Of a stretch of DNA of 64,000 nucleotides, positions 1-7,382 are shown one piece after another (the first letter of the stretch is position 1; each line of letters begins with the position of its first letter). The position numbers and the translations under genes are program-made. The stretch comes from Chitinophagaceae bacterium (GTDB taxonomy: Bacteria > Bacteroidota > Bacteroidia > Chitinophagales > Chitinophagaceae), in NCBI GenBank assembly GCA_947454235.1, contig CANGIY010000009.1, positions 62,001 to 126,000 on the forward strand, read 5' to 3'. The notes beneath the pieces are model-generated. The model saw only the letters and a program-made list of their open reading frames with translations. It was not told where the DNA came from and did not search any database.

Positions 1-33
1 CAAATAATTTTTTAAGTGTACCTAACATATCTT

Positions 34-312
34 CTAATTGTTTTTATAATAGTTAACATCAAGCCAAGAACCACCATCGGCACAATTAATACCCTGTTGC
101 GCCAGAAAACCGCGCGCTTGTGCACTGCGACCCCCGGAAGCACAACACAACACAATATTACCCATTTTCTTAAACTCCTCAACACGACCCGGAATTTCAT
201 TCAGGGGGATATTGATAGAACCAACTACATGACCACCCATGAACTCACCCGGAGTTCTTACATCCACGATAACTGTATCGGGCGACTTTAATAATGAAAC
301 AATGTTACTCAT
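34..312 (-). CDS. Rhodanese-like domain protein
   Basis: A 92-residue single rhodanese domain, the usual size for stand-alone sulfurtransferases of the GlpE/PspE type. The sequence shows the N-terminal IVDVRTPGEF element, the GSINIPL segment and the active-site loop CCASGGRS, in which the second cysteine is the expected persulfide-carrying residue. There is no signal peptide, so it should act in the cytoplasm as a sulfur carrier or sulfurtransferase; its acceptor is unknown. Its start codon overlaps the end of the upstream DUF6132 gene by 8 bases, so the two are very likely co-transcribed and translationally coupled. Confidence 0.9.
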   Translation of the reverse strand: MSNIVSLLKSPDTVIVDVRTPGEFMGGHVVGSINIPLNEIPGRVEEFKKMGNIVLCCASGGRSAQARGFLAQQGINCADGGSWLDVNYYKNN

Positions 313-532
313 AATGTTTATTTGAACTGTTTTTTGAAACGCTGATTCCTTTTAACATGCTAAAAGCCAAAGAACCCATGACACCAAAGTAGATACTGCT
401 ATTGATGGGGCTTGAGGTGATAGCGCAGTTACCGGAAGCACACCCTACAAAGTACCAGTAACCCAATCCGGCAACTGCACCAGTTATCATCCCTGCAATT
501 TCCCAACCATATTTTCTAGCCAAATCTCTCAT
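305..532 (-). CDS. Small DUF6132-type membrane protein
   Basis: A 75-residue protein with two probable membrane segments (about residues 10-30 and 46-62) separated by a GCASGNCAITSSP loop. The pair of cysteines in a GCxxGxCxIT loop is what I associate with the DUF6132 family of Bacteroidota, which often sits next to rhodanese genes. The two cysteines could take part in sulfur or redox chemistry, but that is inference from the neighbour only. It is the first gene of a two-gene unit with the rhodanese gene (8-base overlap). Confidence 0.75.
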   Translation of the reverse strand: MRDLARKYGWEIAGMITGAVAGLGYWYFVGCASGNCAITSSPINSSIYFGVMGSLAFSMLKGISVSKNSSNKHYE

Positions 533-696
533 TGTTGTTTCAGCAGCTTTTGCTCTGTTTTGCTACACAAAGGTCTATCGCCCCACAAGCGATTTTGGGA
601 ACATTTGTTGTATAACTTGTGGTTGATGTGTGAAAGTTGTGTTAAAGGGGGTGGGGTTTTAAAAACACACTCCATCTTGAAACTTTTTTAAGTGCA

Positions 697-1593
697 TCAT
701 TCCACCCACCCTATTTCAAAGTACTGCAACAGGGCTTTGTAGTTGTCTTGCGCCGAAAGGCAGGTATCTAACAGGTATTCTCTTACGCGGTTCCACTCCT
801 GCAAACCCCTGTAGTAAAAGTGTTTTAAGTGGTCTTCGATAATAAAGGGCACAATATTATTCGCCAGGCATTCCTTGAACATGATGAGCCTGCCCACCCT
901 GCCATTACCATCCTGAAAAGGGTGAATCATTTCAAATTGATAATGGAATGCCACAATGTCTTCCAGCGTCTTTTGCTGAAGCAGATTATAGTTATTCAAT
1001 AGCTTTTTCATTTGCTTACCTAATTCCTTGGGGTGGGTGGTTTCAACACCCGCAACTTCATTGGGCAGTTTTTTGTAGGCGCCCACATTAAACCAGTCTT
1101 TTCTGCTGTCAGATGTGCCATTTTTTAAAATAGCATGGAGTTCTTTGATGAATTGCTCCGAAAGCGGTTCTGTGGCATTGATAATCATGAATTCAATGCA
1201 CCTGAAGTGATTGGTAGTTTCAACAATATCATCGACATTCACTACTTCGTTTGTCAGCCCAATTGTATTGGTTTCAAAAATAAAACGTGTTTGGTCGGCA
1301 GTAAGCTTGCTACCTTCTATTTTATTTGAATTGTAGGTAAAGTCAATTTGTGTGCGGTGGTATATGCCGCCTTTCAGGCGCATTGTGCGCTCTTCTTTAA
1401 GCCGCTGTAATAAAGCAGAATCGGGCTGCGAATTGGGTAACGAAATGACCGTGGTTAAAGCATTCAAAGGTATATTCCACGTTTTCCCAACCAGGAAGGC
1501 TCCATCAATTTTTCCGGTACGGCAATGGTGCCTCACCGTGCGTTCCGGTAAGCCTGATTTTTGAGCATATTCACTCACTGATAAAAACCGCAT
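697..1593 (-). CDS. Fic family protein with N-terminal helix-turn-helix
   Basis: A 298-residue Fic-domain protein. Residues 1-45 (LSVSEYAQKSGLPERTVRHHCR, read in part) look like an excisionase/MerR-type winged helix. The Fic core has the catalytic motif HPFQDGNGRVGR near residue 222, with the catalytic histidine and the phosphate-binding DGNGR intact. The inhibitory motif SNKIEG ([S/T]xxxE[G/N]) lies near residue 88, N-terminal to the core, which defines a class II Fic protein that restrains itself. The known reaction of the family is transfer of AMP from ATP to hydroxyl side chains of target proteins; the target here is unknown. The ATG start follows a palindromic operator closely, which suggests autoregulation through the N-terminal helix-turn-helix. 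No separate antitoxin gene is present. Confidence 0.92.
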   Translation of the reverse strand: MRFLSVSEYAQKSGLPERTVRHHCRTGKIDGAFLVGKTWNIPLNALTTVISLPNSQPDSALLQRLKEERTMRLKGGIYHRTQIDFTYNSNKIEGSKLTADQTRFIFETNTIGLTNEVVNVDDIVETTNHFRCIEFMIINATEPLSEQFIKELHAILKNGTSDSRKDWFNVGAYKKLPNEVAGVETTHPKELGKQMKKLLNNYNLLQQKTLEDIVAFHYQFEMIHPFQDGNGRVGRLIMFKECLANNIVPFIIEDHLKHFYYRGLQEWNRVREYLLDTCLSAQDNYKALLQYFEIGWVE

Positions 1594-1602
1594 AGTTAAA
1601 AG

Positions 1603-1620
1603 TTTGCCGATATCGGCAAA
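1603..1620. promoter_or_regulatory. Perfect 18-bp palindrome, probable operator of the Fic gene
   Basis: The sequence TTTGCCGATATCGGCAAA is its own reverse complement. It lies 10-27 bases upstream of the Fic start codon. A further half-site TTTGCCGATAA occurs at 1645-1655. The probable -7 box of the Fic promoter overlaps one arm, which is the classical position for a repressor site. The Fic protein carries an N-terminal helix-turn-helix, so autoregulation is the simplest reading. Confidence 0.65.
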
Positions 1621-1624
1621 AATA
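1617..1624 (-). promoter_or_regulatory. Probable -7 promoter box of the Fic gene
   Basis: On the minus strand the bases read TATTTTTG, matching the Bacteroidota -7 consensus TAnnTTTG, 23 bases upstream of the Fic ATG. No good TTG element is visible at the expected distance, so this is a half-supported promoter. It overlaps the palindrome at 1603-1620. Confidence 0.45.
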
Positions 1625-1668
1625 GGGTAAAATCATCCATTTCCTTTGCCGATAATCACTAATGGGCA

Positions 1669-1698
1669 CAAAAAAAGTCCGCCGGTGAGGGCGGACTT
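1669..1698 (-). terminator. Rho-independent terminator after the outer-membrane protein gene
   Basis: Arms AAGTCCGCC and GGCGGACTT (9 bp) enclose a 6-base loop, and on the minus strand the hairpin is followed by a run of seven T. It lies about 20 bases downstream of the stop codon of the barrel protein at 1718-2581. Confidence 0.85.
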
Positions 1699-1717
1699 GA
1701 AATATGTTGTTGAACTA

Positions 1718-2581
1718 CTAGTTTATTTTTTCGTTCCAGTTGTAGGTATCATAATCAGTAGCCCAGTTAAACTCTCTCCATTTGTAAGAGAAGGGCATAA
1801 TAACCAACGAAACCATCAAATGATTATGAGAAGTTACTTTGAAAGGACCATCAGTAAATGGTGCCAAACCGTAATTGTAAGTAGTGTTAGAAGAATTAAT
1901 CAGCTCGCAATTACCCCATGTGTACATGGCCCTTACTTTGAAGCAAACTTTCGCAAAAAAAGAAAGGTCAGCATTGAAGTATGGATAAAGACCAAAGTTA
2001 GATTGCGGAGGGAAAGATACATGAGCTGTATCAATAGAACTTACATTCATGTGCGGATAGATACCTGCACCCAAATCAAGACCCATTTTCAACCTTCTTG
2101 AAGCAATGGCATCGCTACCTATTTTCCAGTCAATACCTATAGGTACTGCAAATTGTTTCGTAGTCATGCTCATTTGGTTAGGCATGTCTTTGAAAGTACC
2201 ATCTAAATTGTAAGCTTTATTCAGGTCGCTCCAGTTCATGTAATTGAACATACCACGAATAGAAATAGCCCAAACACTGATGTGACCCGTAGCTGCTACC
2301 GGCACCTGAACACCGAAAAAGCCACCATAGCCGTTGTCGGCTTTAATGTCACGTTTTATAGTTTCATCGTGTGTATAAAAGTTATTGAAGCCATAAAACG
2401 GTACTACACCTTCAAAATTTCCGTTTGATTGAATGTAATTTGCGCCAATTTCCCAACGGCTTTTATCTTTGAAATAACTAAAGAAAGGCCTAACGAGAAA
2501 CTTGAATTGCCCGAAACTAAAAAGAGGCGCAACCAGAAAGCTTGCGACAAGTACCATTTTGAGGTTCAGGATTTTCTTCAT
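1718..2581 (-). CDS. Outer-membrane beta-barrel protein, hypothetical
   Basis: A 287-residue protein starting with a clear signal peptide (MKKILNLKMVLVASFLVAPLFS, cleaved near SFGQ). The mature part is rich in alternating aromatic and polar residues (for example FKVRAMYTWG, MVSLVIMPFSYKW) as in small outer-membrane barrels. I cannot assign a substrate or a named family. The start is the ATG at 2581, preceded by AAAGG; 14 codons further upstream are open but lack signal-peptide character. It is transcribed divergently from the SET-domain gene and ends in a strong terminator. Confidence 0.7.
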   Translation of the reverse strand: MKKILNLKMVLVASFLVAPLFSFGQFKFLVRPFFSYFKDKSRWEIGANYIQSNGNFEGVVPFYGFNNFYTHDETIKRDIKADNGYGGFFGVQVPVAATGHISVWAISIRGMFNYMNWSDLNKAYNLDGTFKDMPNQMSMTTKQFAVPIGIDWKIGSDAIASRRLKMGLDLGAGIYPHMNVSSIDTAHVSFPPQSNFGLYPYFNADLSFFAKVCFKVRAMYTWGNCELINSSNTTYNYGLAPFTDGPFKVTSHNHLMVSLVIMPFSYKWREFNWATDYDTYNWNEKIN

Positions 2582-2659
2582 ATAATTACCTTTAAGGTTG
2601 TAAAAATATAAAAAGCACCACAAAAAACCATTTTTTTATTCATTAAAGTACAAGCGATT

Positions 2660-3058
2660 TTGGAAAACACCAGACACACTGCCCTATTCATTTCGAATAC
2701 CGACAACAAAGGTCGCGGTGTGTATACAAAAACAGCACTGCAAGCAGATGAAATTATTGAGGTTGCGCCCGTTATTGTGATGTCGGGAGAAGAGCGCACA
2801 TTGCTCGATAAGACACTGTTGCATGACTATATTTTTGAATGGCAGCCCGAGGGAAAACAGATGTGCTGTATGGCTTTGGGCTGGGTGCCGGTTTACAACC
2901 ATGCTTATAATTCTAATTGCGAATACTTTATGGAATACGATACTGATACCATTTACATTAAAACCGTAAGGAACATTGAAGCAGGCGAAGAGTTAACCAT
3001 CAACTACAATGGCGACTGGGACGATATACAGCCCGTTTGGTTTGATGTGCACCAATAG
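2660..3058 (+). CDS. SET-domain protein, putative lysine methyltransferase
   Basis: A 132-residue protein that is essentially a minimal SET domain: GRGVYTKTALQADEIIEVAPV near the N-terminus (SAM-binding side), YNHAYNSNCEY near residue 80 (equivalent to the NHxxxPN motif) and GEELTINYNG near residue 110 (the GEEL-Y motif with the catalytic tyrosine). SET proteins methylate lysine using S-adenosylmethionine; in bacteria the targets are mostly unknown. There is no signal peptide. The start is a TTG, because no ATG lies in frame before the conserved core. The pre- and post-SET zinc regions of eukaryotic enzymes are absent, as usual for short bacterial members. Confidence 0.85.
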   Translation: MENTRHTALFISNTDNKGRGVYTKTALQADEIIEVAPVIVMSGEERTLLDKTLLHDYIFEWQPEGKQMCCMALGWVPVYNHAYNSNCEYFMEYDTDTIYIKTVRNIEAGEELTINYNGDWDDIQPVWFDVHQ

Positions 3059-3155
3059 CCAATAAAAGTAAAGGTCATTCGTTTATATAAAACCATATGT
3101 TACTGCGCTACGTCTGATAAAAAAATAATACCTTTAATTACTATTCAATAAAACC

Positions 3156-3848
3156 ATGAAACTGAAAACAAATATTTCCGCCTCACCACTCATCGTTTTT
3201 ATAGCACTTGCCATTTTCGGTGCTTCCTGCAATAAAACAAGTGATGCAAATCTAGACGGTCCTTATACTATTACAGCAAAAGGCGAATTGTACAAGTTAT
3301 CGACCATTGTTTTTGAAACCAATGCACCGGCAAGCAAAGACCTGGTTATTAATTTTGGAGATGGCACTTCTGATTTAATGTGGGGAAGGGCAGTAAAGGC
3401 ACGCGCCTATAATTATGTTGGTCCTTTTCATGTAACTATTTACAACATCAAAGACCCTAAAAAAATTCTTGGTTCTACTGATATCACCATCAAGTATGCC
3501 GGGCAAGCTCCACAAGTAGCTCTAAAAGATACCACACTCCGATTTTACAGAAGATACGATAGTGTAGTTGGTTCAATGAATTTTGTAGATACCGCCACCG
3601 AATACATGGCTATCAAAGCCATTGATACGTTTACGGTTGTATTTAATAACGATACTTTTTATTTGAATAACGTTTATAACACAACCAACTACTATAATTT
3701 CAACTTGAATAATGGCACCGATCGCAAACAGGGTTCTCTAACTTTTTCTGACTACTACAAAGATTGGTCAAGTATTTCGATGAACGTATCTTATCAAACC
3801 TTCAGGCAAAGTTCAACAATTACCAGGACCTACTACCTTGTGAACTAA
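3156..3848 (+). CDS. Lipoprotein with PKD-like fold, paralogue A
   Basis: A 230-residue protein with a lipoprotein signal peptide ending in FGASC, so it is probably anchored to an envelope membrane by the cysteine near residue 25. The segment VINFGDGTSDLMWGR followed by YNYVGPFHVTIYN resembles a PKD-type beta-sandwich (GDG turn, then Y...G.Y.V). It aligns by eye along its length with the next gene (shared GPY, IVF.TNAP, DYGDG/NFGDG, LDLM). The remainder is unassigned. It begins a run of three same-strand genes with short spacers (18 and 1 bases). Confidence 0.65.
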   Translation: MKLKTNISASPLIVFIALAIFGASCNKTSDANLDGPYTITAKGELYKLSTIVFETNAPASKDLVINFGDGTSDLMWGRAVKARAYNYVGPFHVTIYNIKDPKKILGSTDITIKYAGQAPQVALKDTTLRFYRRYDSVVGSMNFVDTATEYMAIKAIDTFTVVFNNDTFYLNNVYNTTNYYNFNLNNGTDRKQGSLTFSDYYKDWSSISMNVSYQTFRQSSTITRTYYLVN

Positions 3849-3866
3849 CCCATATTCTCAGATACT

Positions 3867-4556
3867 ATGCGTAGTTGTTGCTACAAAAATACTTTTGGAA
3901 AATGTCATTTCTACCATATAGGGCTTTTCATTGTGTTGTTGTTTGCAGCATGTACAAAGTCCGATCCTATCTACACGGGTCCTTATTCCATTGAAGTATC
4001 AGGAGGCAACACCAACCGTGACACAATTGTTTTCAAGACCAATGCGCCCACTGTGAGCGATTTAATTTTTGATTACGGCGATGGCTTTTTAGATTTAATG
4101 ATTAGTGGCAATACCAGAAGACACCGTTTTAATTTGCCCGGAACTTACAAAGTGAGAATTTATAACCGACACGATCTGGCAACTGCATTGGGAGAATTAG
4201 ACATGTATGTTCGATTTTATGGAAGCCCGCCAAATTTCATACCCTCATCGGGTGTACGGAATTTCAGAGTGTTAAAGAGAATTTCGACGTTGTTTAATTG
4301 GGATACAACCTACCGTGATATTAACTTCATTGTGCTTGATAGCTTTACCAATGCATTCGAAGGCGATACACTCCATCTCGGCTACACATCTTCATACAAT
4401 CAGGAATATTGGCTAGCAGGTAAAACTTCATCAGAAAGGTATGGAAGTTTTGTAATCAGTTTCACCGATACGGCCCACTATTCATTAAGTTATTCAAGGG
4501 TAAAGATGGAAAATTCGACGTCTTATACCTACAACTATTATTTCAGCAATTACTAG
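3867..4556 (+). CDS. Lipoprotein with PKD-like fold, paralogue B
   Basis: A 229-residue paralogue of the preceding gene. The signal region FIVLLFAAC supplies a lipobox cysteine near residue 29. Shared landmarks are TGPYSIEVSGG, DTIVFKTNAP, FDYGDGFLDLM and GTYKVRIYN. The N-terminus is longer and cysteine-rich (MRSCCYKN), and a later start cannot be excluded. Only 18 bases separate it from paralogue A and one base from the next gene, so the three form one transcription unit. No function can be assigned. Confidence 0.65.
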   Translation: MRSCCYKNTFGKCHFYHIGLFIVLLFAACTKSDPIYTGPYSIEVSGGNTNRDTIVFKTNAPTVSDLIFDYGDGFLDLMISGNTRRHRFNLPGTYKVRIYNRHDLATALGELDMYVRFYGSPPNFIPSSGVRNFRVLKRISTLFNWDTTYRDINFIVLDSFTNAFEGDTLHLGYTSSYNQEYWLAGKTSSERYGSFVISFTDTAHYSLSYSRVKMENSTSYTYNYYFSNY

Positions 4557-4557
4557 C

Positions 4558-4998
4558 ATGTCATACGTTAAACGAGTTTTTATACTCACCATATCAATGT
4601 TTATTCTGGGTGCTACCATCACAAACGCCCGCACCACCAATGAACAAAAAATAAGAACCATGCTTGCTGCACAGGTTACCGAATGGAATAAGGGCAATAT
4701 AGAGGGCTACATGCACGGCTATTGGGAAAATGACAGCCTGATATTCATTGGCTCCAAAGGGCCGCGTTATGGCTATAATACTACCCTTAAACGCTATAAA
4801 GAAGCATACCCTGATGCCGAACACATGGGCAAGCTTACTTCAACCATTACACGCATCCAAAAACTCGATAGCCATCACTATTTTGTGGTGGGTAAATGGG
4901 AGCTTAAACGCAATGTGGGCGATTTGGCGGGGAGTTACACTTTATTGATTAAAAAAATACACGGAGAGTGGGTTATAATAACAGACCACAGTTCCTAA
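4558..4998 (+). CDS. NTF2-like (DUF4440/SnoaL-type) secreted protein
   Basis: A 146-residue protein: an N-terminal signal segment (about residues 8-25), then a single NTF2-like domain. The pattern EQKIRTMLAAQVTEWNKGNIEGYM...GYWENDSLIFIGSKGPRYGY is typical of DUF4440 proteins, and the C-terminus TLLIKKIHGEWVIITDHSS matches the final strand of that fold. Members have no common enzymatic activity. The ATG sits one base after the stop codon of paralogue B, so it belongs to the same operon. Confidence 0.8.
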   Translation: MSYVKRVFILTISMFILGATITNARTTNEQKIRTMLAAQVTEWNKGNIEGYMHGYWENDSLIFIGSKGPRYGYNTTLKRYKEAYPDAEHMGKLTSTITRIQKLDSHHYFVVGKWELKRNVGDLAGSYTLLIKKIHGEWVIITDHSS

Positions 4999-5029
4999 AA
5001 TCTCGGGTTCATTTGTAGTTGTACGCACT

Positions 5030-5037
5030 TATCTTTG
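5030..5037 (+). promoter_or_regulatory. Probable -7 promoter box for the M16-like gene
   Basis: TATCTTTG matches TAnnTTTG and lies 15 bases before the ATG at 5053. It overlaps the possible TTG start at 5035, which argues that translation starts at 5053. No clear TTG element lies about 19 bases upstream. Confidence 0.45.
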
Positions 5038-5052
5038 AACAAAATTTTCAAA

Positions 5053-6336
5053 ATGGCGCTCGACCGCACAGTTGCACCTTCCATTCACGATGCAGTGGAA
5101 TTCGATTTCAAATTGCCTGCTATCAATCAGGTTGCACTCGACAATGGTATTCCGTTATACTGGTTAAATGCAGGCGTGCAAGATGTAGCACAAATTGACT
5201 GGGTTTTTCCGGCGGGTTTGTGGTACGAACCGCGCCCGGCAATAGCCCATGCCATAGCCGGTTTGCTAAAAACAGGTACTACCCACCGCACAGCAGCAGA
5301 AATCAACGAAGCACTGGAGTTTTATGGTGCACAATTAAAAGTTGGTGCAAGTAACGACTACGCCACGCTCACGCTCTATACACTTACAAAACATATTCCG
5401 GCATTACTGCCTGTAGTTTTTGAAATTCTCACAGAGGCTACTTTCCCCGAAAAAGAGCTGGAAATATACAAACGCAACTCCGTTCAACGTCTTTTGGTGA
5501 ATTTGAGGCAGTGCGAATTTGTTGCCAACCAAAAAATTGATGCAGTTCTTTTCGGCGAGCATCACCCTTATGGCAGGTACACAAGAAAAGACAATATTGA
5601 AAGTTTAACCCGAGAAGACATAGTTGCACACTATGCCAGTGCTTACAAGTTCGATGGCATGCGCATATTCTTGGGCGGCAACATTGGTGATACCGAAATC
5701 GCGCAATTGAACAAAGTATTTGGTGGAGTAAAGATTGGTGTGTACACCGAACCTCAATTAGATTTTGCGCCACCTCCGGTTTCAGAACATAAGCTTAAAT
5801 TCGAAAACGACCCCAATGCAGTACAGGGAGCCATCAGAATTGGTAAATTGTTTCCTAATCGCCACCACCCCGACTTCACGCCAATGGTCGTGTTGAACAC
5901 ATTGTTCGGTGGCTATTTCGGGTCAAGGCTCATGAGCAACATTCGTGAAGAAAAAGGTTTTACATACGGCATTCATAGTTCGCTGATTCCTGAAATACAC
6001 GGCGGCAGCATACTCATTCAAACTGAAACTGGTGTAGGTGTTGTTGACGCTGCTATTGAAGAGATTTACAAAGAGATGGAATTGCTTACCCGAGAAGCAC
6101 CCGACGAAGATGAATTGCTACTGGTGAAGAACTACCTGCTTGGTGGTCTTTTAGGTGACCTCGATGGTCCGTTTTCTATCTTGCAACGTTGGAAGTCGTT
6201 CATATTAAATGGCTTTGATGAATCGAGGTTTAATTCGAACATCAATATATACAAAACCATTACTCCCGACGATGTACTTGCATTAGCCCGCAAGTATTAC
6301 AAGCCGGAAGAGTTTTATCAGGTAGTAGTAGTTTAG
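5053..6336 (+). CDS. M16 (insulinase/pitrilysin) family protein, catalytically dead
   Basis: A 427-residue protein with both halves of the M16 fold. Where active members carry the zinc motif HxxEH, this one has AHAIAGLLKTGT, so the glutamate and second histidine are missing. The C-terminal half keeps the GSRLMSNIREEKGFTYG segment with the arginine and tyrosine that help hold substrate in non-catalytic M16 subunits. In Bacteroidota such proteins usually pair with an active M16 subunit in an adjacent gene; none is present here. There is no signal peptide. The ATG at 5053 is preferred over the TTG at 5035 because of the promoter box. Confidence 0.88.
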   Translation: MALDRTVAPSIHDAVEFDFKLPAINQVALDNGIPLYWLNAGVQDVAQIDWVFPAGLWYEPRPAIAHAIAGLLKTGTTHRTAAEINEALEFYGAQLKVGASNDYATLTLYTLTKHIPALLPVVFEILTEATFPEKELEIYKRNSVQRLLVNLRQCEFVANQKIDAVLFGEHHPYGRYTRKDNIESLTREDIVAHYASAYKFDGMRIFLGGNIGDTEIAQLNKVFGGVKIGVYTEPQLDFAPPPVSEHKLKFENDPNAVQGAIRIGKLFPNRHHPDFTPMVVLNTLFGGYFGSRLMSNIREEKGFTYGIHSSLIPEIHGGSILIQTETGVGVVDAAIEEIYKEMELLTREAPDEDELLLVKNYLLGGLLGDLDGPFSILQRWKSFILNGFDESRFNSNINIYKTITPDDVLALARKYYKPEEFYQVVVV

Positions 6337-6355
6337 TACAGACCGGTTTTAAGGC

Positions 6356-7255
6356 TTACACATCACCTACAATAAAGCTTCTTTCGCTGAAGGCTGGTAT
6401 CGTTATGCCTCCTTCGTAGAAGAACTTGATAGGCTCATTGGCATCAGTTAACCCAAGGCTATAGAGCACAGGTACAAAATGATCGGGGGTAGGCGATGCG
6501 AGTTTGCCCAGCTTGTGGCTTGTTTCGTAATCAATTAGTGCCTTGAAATTTCGCGCGTTCAATTGCTGTGCTATCCATGTATCGTATTCTGCTTCCCAAC
6601 CAAATGGTGTCATATCGTTGGTGCTGAATTTTTGCATCGCCAGCCTAAGGTTATGAATCAGCGAGCCACTGCCAATAATCAACACGCCTTTTTCGCGCAG
6701 CGATTTCAGTTGTCTTCCCAGGTCATAATGGTATTCAGGTTTCGCATAGTAATCAATACTCATCTGGAACACCGGAACGTTGCCCTGTGGAAATAGGTGC
6801 ATCAGCATAGGCCAGGCGCCGTGGTCTAATCCCCATTCTGTAGTTTCAGCCACCGATGGAACGATTTTATTCACTTCATGGGCAATATCAGGTGCGCCAT
6901 GGGCTGCATATTTCACTTTGTAGTACTCATCGGGGAAGCCGTAGAAATCGTATATCTGCGTTTGTTCTTTCGATATGTTGACAAATGTGCCCTTGCTGCA
7001 CCAATGCGCTGACACCACCAGCACTGCCTTTATCTCAAAATGCTGCTGCAACTTTAAGCCCAGCTCATACAGCGTTTTCCAAAATGGTCGTTGTTCCCTC
7101 GTAAGCGGAATATCCATGGGGTTGCCGTGAGAGGTAAACAAAACAGGCATTTTCCTGCCCTGATTAGGAAAAGTATCGGTTATGTTTTTGAAGCTTGAAA
7201 GTGTACCCATAGCCATCAATGAGAGAATGCTTTTTAAAAAGTCTTTACGTTCCAT
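6356..7255 (-). CDS. ygiD: DODA-type extradiol dioxygenase (YgiD-like)
   Basis: A 299-residue class III extradiol dioxygenase related to plant 4,5-DOPA dioxygenase and E. coli YgiD. Conserved blocks are SHGNPM (metal-ligand histidine), VSAHW, LDHGAWPML, IGSGSLIHNLR and PTPDHFVPVLY. The family opens catechol-type rings with non-haem iron or zinc. The N-terminus (MERKDFLKSILSLMAMGTLSSF) is an extension that looks like a signal or Tat-like leader, but only an RK rather than RR pair is present, so export is uncertain. It is convergent with the M16-like gene, 19 bases apart. Confidence 0.88.
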   Translation of the reverse strand: MERKDFLKSILSLMAMGTLSSFKNITDTFPNQGRKMPVLFTSHGNPMDIPLTREQRPFWKTLYELGLKLQQHFEIKAVLVVSAHWCSKGTFVNISKEQTQIYDFYGFPDEYYKVKYAAHGAPDIAHEVNKIVPSVAETTEWGLDHGAWPMLMHLFPQGNVPVFQMSIDYYAKPEYHYDLGRQLKSLREKGVLIIGSGSLIHNLRLAMQKFSTNDMTPFGWEAEYDTWIAQQLNARNFKALIDYETSHKLGKLASPTPDHFVPVLYSLGLTDANEPIKFFYEGGITIPAFSERSFIVGDV

Positions 7256-7382
7256 ACATACAGTTGAGTGTCATGAAATCTATAAATGAATGTAAAGGTA
7301 GGTGCCCCATTCATACAAAATGGCGAGGTATATTAGAGTATATCGCTATACTCTGGTATAGTATCTGTTTGCGCTTTTGCCT

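Noticed and set aside
697-1593. A toxin-antitoxin pair around the Fic gene
   Set aside because: No small antitoxin frame adjoins it, and the inhibitory SNKIEG motif is within the same protein (class II Fic).
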